From assembly GCF_003201475.1 (NCBI RefSeq), contig NZ_QJJK01000004.1:70631-134630 (forward strand): a stretch of 64,000 nucleotides of DNA. The letters run 5' to 3'. Every line of letters begins with the position of its first letter. Positions within the stretch are counted from its first letter, which is position 1. The DNA comes from Chelatococcus asaccharovorans. Its GTDB lineage: Bacteria; Pseudomonadota; Alphaproteobacteria; Rhizobiales; Beijerinckiaceae. The notes beneath the pieces were generated by a model. That model worked only from the letters and a program-made list of their open reading frames with translations, did no database searches and was not told the DNA's origin. The position numbers and the translations under genes are program-made. Shown piece after piece: positions 27,205-36,519 of the stretch.

Positions 27205-28119
27205 ATGAAGCCTTTCCCATTGCCGCATGGCCGGGCTGTTCGGTGGCCTTGGCCGCGGTTCGTGACGGCTGCCGTTCTGGCGGCTCTCCTCGTGGCGGTC
27301 TTCGGCACAGGGCCCTCCCTGAGCCAGGATGGACGTCTGCGCGCAGGCCCGGGCGAGGTTGTCGTGCCGAATTTCTGGGACCGGCAGAATTCACCCAACA
27401 AACCGGATCTCACCGGGGTCCGGGTCATCCGGTTTCTGACGGATGATTTGTATCCCCCTCTGCATTTCGCGGATGCCGAAGGACTGCCGGCGGGCTTCTC
27501 GGTGGATCTGGCGCGTGCCGTCTGTGACGTTTTGCAGGTCGCCTGCACCATTCAGGTCCGGCGTTTCGACACGCTTCTCGACTCGCTCGCTGAAAGCCGT
27601 GGCGATGTCATCGCCGCCGCCATCCCCATTCGGGAGGGGCTGCGGCAGCGTTTTACGGTGACGTCCCCCTACTACAGAACGCCGGCGCGCTTCGTGGCGC
27701 GGGCGGGAGGCGACCTGCCGGAGCCCACGGTGGAAACGCTGGTCGGCCGCACGGTGGGTGTCGTGGCGCAATCAGCCCATGGTGTCTATCTCAAGGTGAT
27801 GTTCCCGGGCGCAAAGGTCGGGACCTTCCCGAACCTCGGCCTGGCGCAGGATGCGCTGCGCGACAGGAAGGTCGACTACGTCTTTGCCGATGGGTTGAGC
27901 ATGGCGCTCTGGCTGAACGGCAGCGATGCTGCGGGCTGCTGCCGCTTTATCGGCGGGCCATACACCGAAAGCCGCTATTTCGGCGAAGGGGTCGGATTCA
28001 TCATCCGGCGGGACGATCCCATTCTGCGCCAGGCCCTCGACTATGGCCTGCAGAAGGTATGGGAGGACGGCACCTACGCCGAGCTCTTCCTGCGCTACTT
28101 TCCCGTGAGCTTCTACTGA
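27205..28119 (+). CDS. Extracellular solute-binding protein family 3 (orphan)
   Basis: This 304-residue periplasmic protein has a signal peptide (hydrophobic FVTAAVLAALLVAVFGTG) and the family 3 fold: IRFLTDDLYPPLHFADAEG, GFSVDLARAVCDVL, RGDVIAAAIPIREGLRQRF, TSPYYRTPARFVAR, and YGLQKVWEDGTYAELFLRYF. Such proteins bind amino acids or related solutes for ABC import or for sensing. No permease or ATPase gene is adjacent. The start is uncertain; the ATG at 27205 places the signal peptide well, though an ATG at 27190 is possible. It diverges from the glycosyltransferase gene. Confidence 0.85.
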   Translation: MKPFPLPHGRAVRWPWPRFVTAAVLAALLVAVFGTGPSLSQDGRLRAGPGEVVVPNFWDRQNSPNKPDLTGVRVIRFLTDDLYPPLHFADAEGLPAGFSVDLARAVCDVLQVACTIQVRRFDTLLDSLAESRGDVIAAAIPIREGLRQRFTVTSPYYRTPARFVARAGGDLPEPTVETLVGRTVGVVAQSAHGVYLKVMFPGAKVGTFPNLGLAQDALRDRKVDYVFADGLSMALWLNGSDAAGCCRFIGGPYTESRYFGEGVGFIIRRDDPILRQALDYGLQKVWEDGTYAELFLRYFPVSFY

Positions 28120-28358
28120 CGCGAACGGACGCCGGCCGGTGGCCCGCCGTGCGGCCAGGGCGACGGCCACTCCAAGGGCCGCGCGCCGTCATATTTCGCG
28201 GCTCTATCCTCTTGTTCGGGCAACGCATTTCCCCAGAAACCGCGTGCACTTTGGCCGTCGATGTTCTAGTGTCCGCCGCGTTTGCGTCAGACCGGCCCTT
28301 GTCGAGCCTGCTGCCGGCAGACCCTTTCGATATCCTGAAAACCTGAAAGTTTGAGTTC

Positions 28359-30074
28359 ATGACGACCCCTCTCGCGCTCGATCGCGGCGTTATCGATGCG
28401 GCCCGCGCATCCCAGGCCTGGCCTTTCGAAGAGGCCCGCAAGCTCATTGCACGCCTGGAGCGCTCGGGGAAAAAGGAGATCCTGTTCGAGACCGGCTACG
28501 GGCCTTCCGGCCTGCCCCATATCGGTACCTTCGGGGAAGTGGCGCGCACCTCGATGGTCCGTCATGCCTTCCGCGTGCTGACCGAGGACGAGGTGCCGAC
28601 CCGCCTCGTCGCCTTCTCGGACGACATGGACGGCCTGCGCAAGGTGCCGGACAATATTCCCAACAAGGAGCTCGTCGCCGCCTATCTGGGCAAGCCGCTG
28701 ACGCAGGTGCCGGACCCCTTCGGCACGCATCCGAGCTTCGGGGCGCACAATAATGCGCGTCTGCGCGCCTTTCTCGATGCCTTCGGCTTCGACTATTCCT
28801 TCCAGTCGGCCACCGAGAGCTACAAGGCGGGCATCTTCGACGCCACGCTCAGGCTGGTCCTCGAACGCTATGACGCCGTCATGGCCATCATGCTGCCGAG
28901 CCTCCGGGCGGAGCGGGCGCAAAGCTATTCGCCGTTTCTGCCCGTGCACCCGAAGACCGGCATCGTCATGCAGGTGTCGATCGACGAGGTGAAGCCGGAG
29001 GCCGGCACCATCGTCTGGCGCGATCCGGACACGGGCGAGCGCTTCGAGACACCGGTCACCGGCGGGCATGCCAAGCTGCAGTGGAAGCCGGATTGGGCGA
29101 TGCGCTGGGTTGCGCTCGGCGTCGATTATGAAATGGCCGGCAAGGACCTGATCGACTCGGTCAAATTGTCGGGCCAGATCGCGCGCGCACTCGGCGCGAC
29201 GCCGCCGGATGGCTTCAACTACGAGCTGTTTCTCGACGAGAAGGGCCAGAAGATCTCGAAGTCCAAGGGCAACGGCCTGACGATCGAGGATTGGCTGGCC
29301 TATGGCATGCCCGAGAGCCTGGCGCTCTTCATGTATTCCAAGCCGCGCGAGGCCAAGCGCCTCTATTTCGACGTCATCCCGCGGCAGGTCGACGAATATG
29401 CCGCCCATCTCGCCGCCTATCCCCGGCAGACGGAGCCGCAGCGGCTGTCGAACCCGGTCTGGCATATCCATGGCGGCAATCCGCCGGCGCCGGAAACCAT
29501 CGCCGAAGCCGGCGACAACGGCGGGCGCAGCCAGCTGTCCTTCGCGCTGCTGCTGAATATCGTCGCGGTCGCCAATGCCGAAAGCAAGGATATGCTCTGG
29601 GGTTATATTCGCCGCTACGCACCGGGTGTCGGGCCGGAGACGCATCCGCGGCTCGATGCGCTCGTCGGTTATGCCATCCGCTATTTCCAGGACTTCGTGA
29701 AGCCGGCCAAGACCTATCGCATGCCCGACGACGAGGAGAGGGCGGCGCTTGAGACGCTCTCGGCGGCGCTCGCCGGGCTTCCGGCGGATGCCACGGCCGA
29801 GAAGATCCAGGAGGTTCTCTACGATGTGGCCCGGCCCATCCCGCGTTACCAGGACTTCAAGGCCAAGAACGCGACGCCTGAGCGGCCGGGCGTGTCAAAC
29901 GCCTGGTTCAACACGATCTACCAGATCCTGCTGGGCGAGGAGCGCGGGCCGCGTTTCGGATCGTTCGTCGCCGTTTACGGCATTCCCGAAACGCGTGCGC
30001 TGATTGCAAAGGCTTTGGGCGGCGAGCTCATCGCGGAGCATCAGGCCTTCCTGGCAGCGCGCGGCACGGCCTGA
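28359..30074 (+). CDS. lysK: Lysyl-tRNA synthetase, class I
   Basis: This 571-residue enzyme charges tRNA-Lys. It is the archaeal-type class I form found in many alphaproteobacteria in place of the common class II LysS. The class I signatures are [13 protein letters not shown] (HIGH region) and KISKSKGNG (KMSKS region, about residues 304-312). It stands alone, with a stem-loop after the stop and a convergent S24 repressor gene downstream. Confidence 0.93.
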   Translation: MTTPLALDRGVIDAARASQAWPFEEARKLIARLERSGKKEILFETGYGPSGLPHIGTFGEVARTSMVRHAFRVLTEDEVPTRLVAFSDDMDGLRKVPDNIPNKELVAAYLGKPLTQVPDPFGTHPSFGAHNNARLRAFLDAFGFDYSFQSATESYKAGIFDATLRLVLERYDAVMAIMLPSLRAERAQSYSPFLPVHPKTGIVMQVSIDEVKPEAGTIVWRDPDTGERFETPVTGGHAKLQWKPDWAMRWVALGVDYEMAGKDLIDSVKLSGQIARALGATPPDGFNYELFLDEKGQKISKSKGNGLTIEDWLAYGMPESLALFMYSKPREAKRLYFDVIPRQVDEYAAHLAAYPRQTEPQRLSNPVWHIHGGNPPAPETIAEAGDNGGRSQLSFALLLNIVAVANAESKDMLWGYIRRYAPGVGPETHPRLDALVGYAIRYFQDFVKPAKTYRMPDDEERAALETLSAALAGLPADATAEKIQEVLYDVARPIPRYQDFKAKNATPERPGVSNAWFNTIYQILLGEERGPRFGSFVAVYGIPETRALIAKALGGELIAEHQAFLAARGTA

Positions 30075-30084
30075 GCCGCTTATC

Positions 30085-30112
30085 CCGGGGCTTCGCGCCG
30101 GCGAAGTCCCGG
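30085..30112. terminator. Stem-loop between convergent lysK and the S24 repressor gene
   Basis: Arms CCGGGGCTTCGC and GCGAAGTCCCGG pair over 12 positions with one mismatch around a 4-nt loop. It lies 10 bp after the lysK stop and 12 bp from the end of the opposite gene, so it could end transcription from both sides. There is no T tract. Confidence 0.5.
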
Positions 30113-30124
30113 AACGGCGGCCGT

Positions 30125-30769
30125 CTACTGGCTCGCCCACATGACGCGGGCCATCCAGGAGACATCGGCCAGCGACAGCACGCGATCGGCATGATCCGGG
30201 TTGAGGGAGCGCAGCTCCACGGTTCTCACCGTGCGGCGCTTCAGCTCCTTCACCATCACCTCACCCTCGGTGGTGCGCACAACCACCCGGTCGCCCCGGC
30301 GCGGCGCGGCTGTGGGCGAAACGATGATGACATCGCCGTCGCGATAGAGCGGCATCATGGATTCGCCGGAAATCTCCAGCGCATAGAACCGGTCATCGCC
30401 CATGTCGGGAAAGGCGACCTCGTCCCAGCCTGTGCCCGCCGGAAACCCGCCGTCGTCGAAATAGCCACCCTGGCCGGCCTGGGCAAATCCGAGCAGTGGC
30501 AGACCGCGCGGCGCACGGCGCCCGCCGCGCTCCAGGTTCGCCATGAATTCGTCGAGGGAGGCCCCCGTTGCTTCCAGGATCTTGGCGATCGATTCCGTCG
30601 ATGGCCAGCGCAGGCGGCCATCGGGACCGACGCGCTTCGACCGGTTGAGGGACGTTGGATCAAGCCCGGCCTTGCGGGCCAATCCGGATGGCGACAGGCC
30701 GTATCGCGCCGCGAGCCCATCGATGGCTGACCAGATCTGATCATGCGAGAGCATCGAAGCGGCTTTCAT
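30125..30769 (-). CDS. LexA/CI-like repressor with helix-turn-helix and S24 peptidase domain
   Basis: This 214-residue protein has an N-terminal helix-turn-helix (LAARYGLSPSGLARKAGLD, PTSLNRSKR). A C-terminal S24 domain has the serine in EISGESMMPLYRDGD and the lysine in GEVMVKELKRR. Repressors of this design cleave themselves when RecA filaments form, or act as stress or prophage regulators. No phage genes are near, so it is more likely a chromosomal regulator. An ATG five codons later (MLSHDQIW) is an equally good start. Confidence 0.87.
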   Translation of the reverse strand: MKAASMLSHDQIWSAIDGLAARYGLSPSGLARKAGLDPTSLNRSKRVGPDGRLRWPSTESIAKILEATGASLDEFMANLERGGRRAPRGLPLLGFAQAGQGGYFDDGGFPAGTGWDEVAFPDMGDDRFYALEISGESMMPLYRDGDVIIVSPTAAPRRGDRVVVRTTEGEVMVKELKRRTVRTVELRSLNPDHADRVLSLADVSWMARVMWASQ

Positions 30770-30884
30770 GCGGGGGCTAGGATTAAGCCCTTATTATAGG
30801 ATAATATGCCTTTCCGCAAGAGGCGCGAGCTTGAAGAGGCGGGCATTTGGCTGGCGTTGGCATTTCGGCAGGGGGCCACAGGGA

Positions 30885-31109
30885 CCCCCACCCCGTACCC
30901 CTCCCCGACGGATCTTGGACTTGTCCAAGATCCGCAGGCATCTACGCAAGTCGCGAAAGCTCGACTTGCGTTGGGGAGGGGGGCGGCAGCGTCGAGCCTT
31001 TACCATCAAACCGCGTGTATCGGAACGCTTTGGGGCATCAACGCGCTGTCCAGAAATCGCAACGTGGAATACTCCCCTCCCCCTTGCGGGGAGGGGTACG
31101 GGGTGGGGG
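30885..31109. repeat. Palindromic intergenic element with 22-bp perfect terminal inverted repeats
   Basis: The 462-bp spacer 30770-31231 has no gene before the DUF952 start. It contains a compact element bounded by a perfect 22-bp inverted repeat (30885-30906 and 31088-31109). Two internal perfect stem-loops are present: 30910-30933 (11-bp arms, 2-nt loop) and 30944-30971 (10-bp arms, 8-nt loop). It encodes no transposase. It looks like a MITE- or REP/BIME-type element. Confidence 0.75.
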
Positions 31110-31231
31110 ACACGCGCCGCTATCAGCGTCCCGGCCGTTATCACTTAGCCTGGCCTGGCAAGCATCCCCTGCATCGACGGGTTGATCTCCGGCGGCGCCT
31201 GCCCTACCCACCTGATGAGGAGGCGCTGCCC

Positions 31232-31591
31232 GTGTCGACCATCAACGATATCCGTATCTACAAGATCTGCCCGGCCGCCTTGTGGCGCGAGGCCGAACGC
31301 GCCGGCGTGTTCATGGGTGCGCCGGTGGATCATGCGGACGGTTTCATCCATTTCTCGACGGCCGCACAGCTCCGCGAGACGGCGCGCCGTCATTTCGCCG
31401 GGCAGGAGGACCTCACGCTGGTTGCGATCGATCCCGCGGCACTTGGCGCGGCGTTGCGTTTCGAGCCTTCGCGCGGCGGCGATCTCTTTCCGCATCTCTA
31501 CGGGACGTTGCCCCTGTCTGCCGTCCGCCGTGTCGCTCCGCTGCCGCTCGGTCCCGATGGTGCCCATGTCTTTCCGGAAGAAATCCCATGA
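31232..31591 (+). CDS. DUF952 family protein
   Basis: This 119-residue protein has the DUF952 pattern: [38 protein letters not shown] and [14 protein letters not shown]. The biochemical role of the family is unknown; the fold resembles ADP-ribosyltransferase-like or glutathione-linked small proteins only distantly. The start is a GTG at 31232 with AGGAGG 9 nt upstream, which is decisive over the open frame further up. Its stop overlaps the pyrD ATG by 4 bp, so the two are translationally coupled. Confidence 0.85.
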   Translation: MSTINDIRIYKICPAALWREAERAGVFMGAPVDHADGFIHFSTAAQLRETARRHFAGQEDLTLVAIDPAALGAALRFEPSRGGDLFPHLYGTLPLSAVRRVAPLPLGPDGAHVFPEEIP

Positions 31592-32670
31592 TGTCGATGC
31601 TCGCCTCCCTCGCGCGGCCCTTTCTGGCGCAGCTTGATGCCGAGACGGCGCATCGCCTGACCATCCGCGCTTTGGCCGCCCTGCCGCCTGCCACGCCCCC
31701 ACAGAGCGACCCGAAGCTCAGGGTCGCGGCCTTCGGGTTGCGCTTCGCCAATCCCATCGGCCTTGCCGCCGGCTTCGACAAGAATGCTGAGGTGCCGGAC
31801 GCGATGCTCGGCTTCGGTTTCGGCTTCGTCGAGGTGGGCACGCTGACGCCGCGGGCGCAGGAGGGCAACCCGCGCCCGCGCGTGTTCCGCTTGCCGGCCG
31901 ACCAGGGTGTCATCAACCGGCTCGGCTTCAACAACGGTGGCCATGCCGCGGCCGAGGCACGGCTCGCGGCGCGGCGCGGCCGGGCCAACCCGTCGGCCAT
32001 CCTCGGCATCAATATCGGTGCCAACAAGGATTCCGCCGATCGGGCGGCCGACTACGTGGCGGGGGTGAAGGCCCTCGCGCCCTATGCGAGCTATTTCACC
32101 GTCAATATCTCATCGCCGAACACGCCCGGACTGCGCGATCTGCAGCAGGCGGCAGCCCTCGACGATCTGCTCGCCCGCGTGATCGAGGCGCGTGACAGCG
32201 TCGGCGGCCCGCGCCGTCCGGTCATCCTCAAGATCGCGCCGGATGTGACGCTCGCCGAGCTCGACGATATCGTCAGGGTGGCCCGCTCCCGCGCGATCGA
32301 CGGCATGATCGTCGGCAATACCACGATCAGCCGGCCCACGACCTTGCGGGATCCGCGCGCGAACGAGGCAGGCGGCTTGTCCGGCCAGCCGCTGTTTCCG
32401 CTGGCAACGCGCATGCTGGCCGAGACCTTCCTGCGTGTCGAAGGCGCTTTCCCGCTGATCGCGGCGGGCGGCATCTCCTCGGCCGAAACCGCCTGGCAGA
32501 AGGTTCGGGCCGGAGCGACGCTCATGCAGCTCTATAGCGCGCTGGTCTATCACGGCCCGGAACTCGTCGGCGTCATCAAGCGGGGGCTTCTCACCAGGCT
32601 TGCGACGGAAGGCGGGTCGCTCAGCGATCACATCGGCCGCGATGCCAGCGCCTGGACGCGCGAGAGTTGA
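31588..32670 (+). CDS. pyrD: Dihydroorotate dehydrogenase, class 2 (quinone-linked)
   Basis: This 360-residue membrane-associated flavoenzyme oxidises dihydroorotate to orotate with quinone as acceptor, just before PyrE in the pathway. Class 2 features are the N-terminal helical extension ([18 protein letters not shown]), [51 protein letters not shown] with the catalytic Ser, and [12 protein letters not shown]. The ATG at 31588 overlaps the DUF952 stop (ATGA). Confidence 0.95.
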   Translation: MMSMLASLARPFLAQLDAETAHRLTIRALAALPPATPPQSDPKLRVAAFGLRFANPIGLAAGFDKNAEVPDAMLGFGFGFVEVGTLTPRAQEGNPRPRVFRLPADQGVINRLGFNNGGHAAAEARLAARRGRANPSAILGINIGANKDSADRAADYVAGVKALAPYASYFTVNISSPNTPGLRDLQQAAALDDLLARVIEARDSVGGPRRPVILKIAPDVTLAELDDIVRVARSRAIDGMIVGNTTISRPTTLRDPRANEAGGLSGQPLFPLATRMLAETFLRVEGAFPLIAAGGISSAETAWQKVRAGATLMQLYSALVYHGPELVGVIKRGLLTRLATEGGSLSDHIGRDASAWTRES

Positions 32671-32684
32671 ATGTCGATGTCGCT

Positions 32685-32954
32685 CTAACGCCCCCGGCTG
32701 GTCAGGCGCAGGATGAGCCAGATCGGCACGACGATGATGGCACCATACAGCAGCCAGCGGCCCACTTCGATCAGCGTCTCCAGCCCCCGGCCGAAGATGC
32801 GATGGATGAAATTGACGATGCCGTCGACCAGGCTCAGCGGTGTGATGTCGAGAAAGGCCATGAGCGCGCCGACCAGGATCGACAGGAAGACCAGCCGCAC
32901 CAGAACCGCTCCCGGCGAACCGCCGAGGAAACGTTGCAGCGAACCATTGGTCAT
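32685..32954 (-). CDS. Small membrane protein, DUF6460-like
   Basis: This 89-residue protein has two transmembrane segments ([19 protein letters not shown] and [18 protein letters not shown]) around an amphipathic loop. It matches my memory of a rhizobial DUF6460 family with unknown function. It converges on pyrD with 14 bp between stops. The frame extends upstream, antisense to the hydrolase gene, but the ATG at 32954 gives the natural N-terminus. Confidence 0.75.
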   Translation of the reverse strand: MTNGSLQRFLGGSPGAVLVRLVFLSILVGALMAFLDITPLSLVDGIVNFIHRIFGRGLETLIEVGRWLLYGAIIVVPIWLILRLTSRGR

Positions 32955-33053
32955 ACGCGTGCTCCTGTTGTCGACATCCGCGTCGTGCTGGACGACGATC
33001 ACTCCCTGATGTTTCATCGCAGGCCCGTCCCCCGAGTGCAACCGGTCTGTCAC

Positions 33054-33998
33054 ATGCTTGATCCCGCCTTGTTCGATCCCGCAGCCGTCGATCTGGAAAC
33101 GGCAAGGCTTAATGCCGACATCGTCGCCAAGGCCGACCAGGCGCCCGACCAGTGGAGCCTGCCGCCGGCGGTCATTCGCGACATGCGTGCGAGGGGTATC
33201 GGGGCCTTTCCCCTGGCGCCGAAGAGCCCGCGCGCCGAGACCGTGACGATCCCCGGCCCGGCCGGGCCGATCGCGCTGCGCATCATCGCGCCGGCAGAGC
33301 CGCGCGGCGTTTACTTCCACATTCACGGCGGTGGCTGGACCTTCGGTGGTGCCGACCTGCAGGATGGCCGGCTCGAGCGCTGGGTCGAGACGGCGGGACT
33401 GGCGTGTGTGTCCGTGGAATACCGGCTTGCGCCGGAACATCCCTATCCTGCCGGGCCCGATGATTGCGAGGCGGCGGCGCTCTGGCTGGTCAGCGAGGCC
33501 AAGAGCCGCTTCGGGACGGAGCGGCTGTTCATCGGCGGCGAATCGGCCGGGGCCCATCTGTCCGTCGTCACCTTGCTGCGCCTGCGCGACCGGCACCGGC
33601 TCACGCCCTTCCGTGCGGCCAATCTGGTGGCGGGGGCCTTCGATCTCGGCATGACCCCGAGCGCCCGGCAGTTCGGCGAGGAGAAGCTGATCCTGAGGAC
33701 GCTCGATATCCACCTGTTCGTGCAGAATTTCCTGCGCAACGGCGGGGATCTGCGCGATCCCGATATTTCACCGCTCTATGGGGATCTGCGCGGCCTGCCG
33801 CCCGCGATTTTCACGATCGGCACGCGCGACGCGCTGCTCGATGACAACCTCTTCATGAGCGCACGCTGGACTGCTGCCGGCAATCGCGCCGAACTCGCGG
33901 TCTATCCCGGCGGGTGCCACGTCTTCATCGGCTTTCCCAGCGCCCTCACGGAAGAGGCCCTTTGCCGCAGCGAGGCCTTTTTCGCCGGCATCCCGTGA
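33054..33998 (+). CDS. Alpha/beta hydrolase of the hormone-sensitive-lipase family
   Basis: This 314-residue esterase/lipase has the oxyanion motif [12 protein letters not shown], the nucleophile elbow [10 protein letters not shown], the acidic residue in [11 protein letters not shown] and the histidine in YPGGCHVF. It is a cytosolic hydrolase of small acyl esters or amides; the true substrate is unknown. The start is unclear: the ATG at 33054 is used, with another in frame at 33009; neither has a strong ribosome site. Confidence 0.87.
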   Translation: MLDPALFDPAAVDLETARLNADIVAKADQAPDQWSLPPAVIRDMRARGIGAFPLAPKSPRAETVTIPGPAGPIALRIIAPAEPRGVYFHIHGGGWTFGGADLQDGRLERWVETAGLACVSVEYRLAPEHPYPAGPDDCEAAALWLVSEAKSRFGTERLFIGGESAGAHLSVVTLLRLRDRHRLTPFRAANLVAGAFDLGMTPSARQFGEEKLILRTLDIHLFVQNFLRNGGDLRDPDISPLYGDLRGLPPAIFTIGTRDALLDDNLFMSARWTAAGNRAELAVYPGGCHVFIGFPSALTEEALCRSEAFFAGIP

Positions 33999-34011
33999 TG
34001 CGCCGCGCCGC

Positions 34012-34671
34012 TCAGGCCGCGGTTCCAGTGCCGGTGACACGCCCCGCGAGGATGACAGCCTGCGTACGGCTCTCGACGCCGAGCTTTTGCAGGATCGCTG
34101 AAACATGAGCCTTCACGGTGGCCTCCGAGACGCTGAGCTCATAGGCGATCTGCTTATTGAGGAGGCCTTCCGTCAGCATCATCAGCACGCGCAACTGCTG
34201 CGGCGTCAGGCGGGAGAGACGCCTCGCGGCATCACCCACGGCCGCGTCGCCGGCGGTCGAGAGGTCGATGTCGGGCGGAACCCAGGTGTTCCCCGCCAGA
34301 ACCGACCGCACCGCCTCGCCGATGCTTGCGACGCCGAGGGACTTCGGGATGAAGCCGGAAGCGCCGCAGTCCATGCAACTGCGAATCACCGCCCGGTCGT
34401 CATTGCCCGAGACGATGACGACGGGCGTGCCCGGGTATTGGGCGCGAAGATATATCAGGCCAGACAGGCGCTGGGCACCGGGAATGGCGAGATCGAGCAA
34501 GACGAGATCGACGCCCCCCTTTTCCGCCAGAACCGCAACCGCGTCGTCGAAAGTGCCAACGTCGATCACCGTCGCTTGGGGCACCAGCGTCGCAATGGTT
34601 TGTTGCAAGGCCCCGCGATAAAGCGGGTGGTCATCTGCGATGACGATCTGCACTGGTGGCTGATCGTTCAA
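34012..34671 (-). CDS. NarL/LuxR-type response regulator
   Basis: This 219-residue regulator has a receiver domain (IVIADDHPLYRGAL; phospho-acceptor in VDLVLLDLAIPG; Lys in GFIPKSL) and a C-terminal LuxR helix-turn-helix (LTPQQLRVLMMLTEGLLNKQ, then VSEATVKAHVSAILQKL). No kinase gene is adjacent. A symporter-type hybrid kinase at 51998-55579 belongs to a class often paired with a regulator of this kind, as in CrbS/CrbR; pairing here is speculation. Confidence 0.9.
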   Translation of the reverse strand: MNDQPPVQIVIADDHPLYRGALQQTIATLVPQATVIDVGTFDDAVAVLAEKGGVDLVLLDLAIPGAQRLSGLIYLRAQYPGTPVVIVSGNDDRAVIRSCMDCGASGFIPKSLGVASIGEAVRSVLAGNTWVPPDIDLSTAGDAAVGDAARRLSRLTPQQLRVLMMLTEGLLNKQIAYELSVSEATVKAHVSAILQKLGVESRTQAVILAGRVTGTGTAA

Positions 34672-34708
34672 TGAATGGGCCTCCCGAATTTTGCCACATT
34701 GTTTCGCG

Positions 34709-34726
34709 TTGCGCCTTTCGGCGCAA
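34709..34726. promoter_or_regulatory. Hairpin upstream of the response regulator gene
   Basis: TTGCGCC and GGCGCAA pair around TTTC, 38 bp upstream of the regulator start. An AT-rich stretch follows at 34728-34760. It could be an operator, an mRNA leader hairpin or the ligase terminator. Confidence 0.3.
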
Positions 34727-34797
34727 GAGTTACTCTAAAAAAACGAGAAATTAGTATGATTTGGCGATCGTCGACCACATAGGACAGTGTCCTTGCC

Positions 34798-36519
34798 CTA
34801 ATTTCGCCCTCTGAGCAAGGCTTCGAGGAATTCGATGCGGTCCGCTTCCCGGGGCGGCTTGTCCCAGCGGATGCGGCTGATGCGCGGAAAGCGCATGGCG
34901 ATACCGGATTTATGCCGCGGTGAGGATTGCAGGCCTTCGAAGGCCACCTCCAGCACCAAGCCGCTGTCGCGCCCATGTACGACCTCGCGCACAGGGCCGA
35001 ACCGATTGATCGTCGACTGGCGCACGAAGCGATCGAGCTGGCTCAGTTCCTCGTCGGTGAAGCCGAAATAGGCCTTGCCAACCGGCACCAGCTCTTCCTC
35101 GCCTTCAGGGCCTCGCCACACCCCGAAGGTGAAATCGGAATAGAGCGACGAGCGCTTGCCATGGCCGCGCTGGGCATACATCAGGACCGCATCGACCGTG
35201 TGGGGGTCGCGCTTCCACTTGAACCACGGCCCCTTGGGACGGCCGGGGACATAGGTGCTGTCATGGCGCTTCAGCATCAAGCCTTCGATGGCCGCGGCAT
35301 CGGCGCCGCCGCCGGCCGATGCGGGATCCGCGCGGGCGGCCGTCAGCGCCTCCCAGCTTGCTGCTGGAACGAGAGGCGACAGATCGATGCGTGACGTGGC
35401 AAGGCCTGTGACGAACGCCTCCAGGCGCTCCCGGCGCCCGCGGAAGGGGAGGACGCGGAGATCCTCGCCCGCCTGCGCCAGGAGATCATAGGCCCGGATA
35501 TGTGCGGGATACTCCGCCATCAGCTTCGGCGTGACGGATTTGCGATTGAGGCGCTGCTGCAGCACGTTGAAGCTCTGCACGAGCCCGTCGCGCATGATGA
35601 GCAGTTCGCCGTCGATGGCGCCGTCGAAGGCCGGATCGAGAAGGATCGCCTCGATGAGATCGGGAAAACCTCCCGAAATATCCTCACCCGTGCGTGTATA
35701 GAGCCGCACCTGCCGGCGCCCCTCGCGCTGTCCTTGGCGGCTCCCCGCCACGGCCTGGATGCGGATGCCGTCCCATTTCCATTCGGCTGAGAAATCCGCC
35801 GGGTCGAGCTTCGCGACGTCCATTTCCTCAAGGGCATGGGCCAGCATCGGCGGGCGAAAGGGAACGGCCGAGGCGCCTTCCGGCTTCTCGCCGCGCCCCT
35901 CGACCCAGGCGAACAAGGGCTCGTAGGGTGCCTCGAGCCCGTGCCAGACTTCCTCGATGGCATCCGGGTCGAGGCCGCCGAGTTCCGCCACGGCCGTCTT
36001 GGCGAGCCGTGCGGAGACCCCGACGCGCAGGCCGCCGGTGATGAGCTTCAGCAGGGCCCAGCGCCCGGTCTCGTCGAGCCCGTCGAGCCAGCCGGCGATC
36101 AGGTGAGGCAGGTCGGGCTTCAGGGTCGCGGTGAGTGCCTCGATGACTTCGGTCAGCGTCGGCGCGGGCGGGTGGTTATGTCCCCGCGAGGCGAGCCCTC
36201 GAGATCCCTCCCTTTGAGGGGAGGGATCCGGGCGGCCGGCAGGGGGAGGGCCCGGCCACATCAGGGCGACGGTTTCCGACAGGTCGCCGACATAGTCATA
36301 GGACAAAGCGAACAGCACGGGGTCCGTGCGCTCGGCGATCAGGGCACGGATGACGCCGGGCTTCGCATTGGCAAAAGACAAGGCACCGGTCAGCGCCGCG
36401 AGCGCGAAGCCGCGTTCCGGGTCCGGCGTCTCGCGGAAATAGGCCGTCATCAGCCGGAGCTTGGCATTGCGGCGCGGCTCATAGGCGAGGCGGTCGAGCA
36501 GTTCGGCGAAACGGTTCAT
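34798..36519 (-). CDS. ATP-dependent DNA ligase of the ligase-associated damage-response cassette
   Basis: This 573-residue ligase has an N-terminal DNA-binding domain and a nucleotidyltransferase core with the adenylation lysine in AEWKWDGIRIQ. Later motifs are GELLIMRDG, EGLMLKR and PWFKWKRDP, followed by an OB fold ending FPRISRIRWDKPP. It belongs to the bacterial family linked to cisplatin and other DNA damage. The ATG at 36519 overlaps the exonuclease stop by 4 bp (ATGA). A Pro/Arg/Gly-rich segment (about residues 87-113) is encoded by a palindromic repeat element, unlike the rest of the protein. Confidence 0.9.
   Translation of the reverse strand: MNRFAELLDRLAYEPRRNAKLRLMTAYFRETPDPERGFALAALTGALSFANAKPGVIRALIAERTDPVLFALSYDYVGDLSETVALMWPGPPPAGRPDPSPQREGSRGLASRGHNHPPAPTLTEVIEALTATLKPDLPHLIAGWLDGLDETGRWALLKLITGGLRVGVSARLAKTAVAELGGLDPDAIEEVWHGLEAPYEPLFAWVEGRGEKPEGASAVPFRPPMLAHALEEMDVAKLDPADFSAEWKWDGIRIQAVAGSRQGQREGRRQVRLYTRTGEDISGGFPDLIEAILLDPAFDGAIDGELLIMRDGLVQSFNVLQQRLNRKSVTPKLMAEYPAHIRAYDLLAQAGEDLRVLPFRGRRERLEAFVTGLATSRIDLSPLVPAASWEALTAARADPASAGGGADAAAIEGLMLKRHDSTYVPGRPKGPWFKWKRDPHTVDAVLMYAQRGHGKRSSLYSDFTFGVWRGPEGEEELVPVGKAYFGFTDEELSQLDRFVRQSTINRFGPVREVVHGRDSGLVLEVAFEGLQSSPRHKSGIAMRFPRISRIRWDKPPREADRIEFLEALLRGRN
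36180..36262. repeat. Palindromic element inserted in frame inside the ligase gene
   Basis: Perfect 10-bp arms GATCCCTCCC (36203-36212) and GGGAGGGATC (36219-36228) enclose a 6-nt loop. Flanking GC-rich tracts resemble the spacer elements at 37751-37815 and 30885-31109. The insertion keeps the reading frame and encodes a low-complexity PAGRPDPSPQREGSRGLASR stretch between the ligase N-terminal and linker regions. Confidence 0.6.

Noticed and set aside
30125-30769. Prophage remnant suggested by a CI-like repressor
   Set aside because: No integrase, structural or lysis genes lie nearby; it is flanked by core genes.
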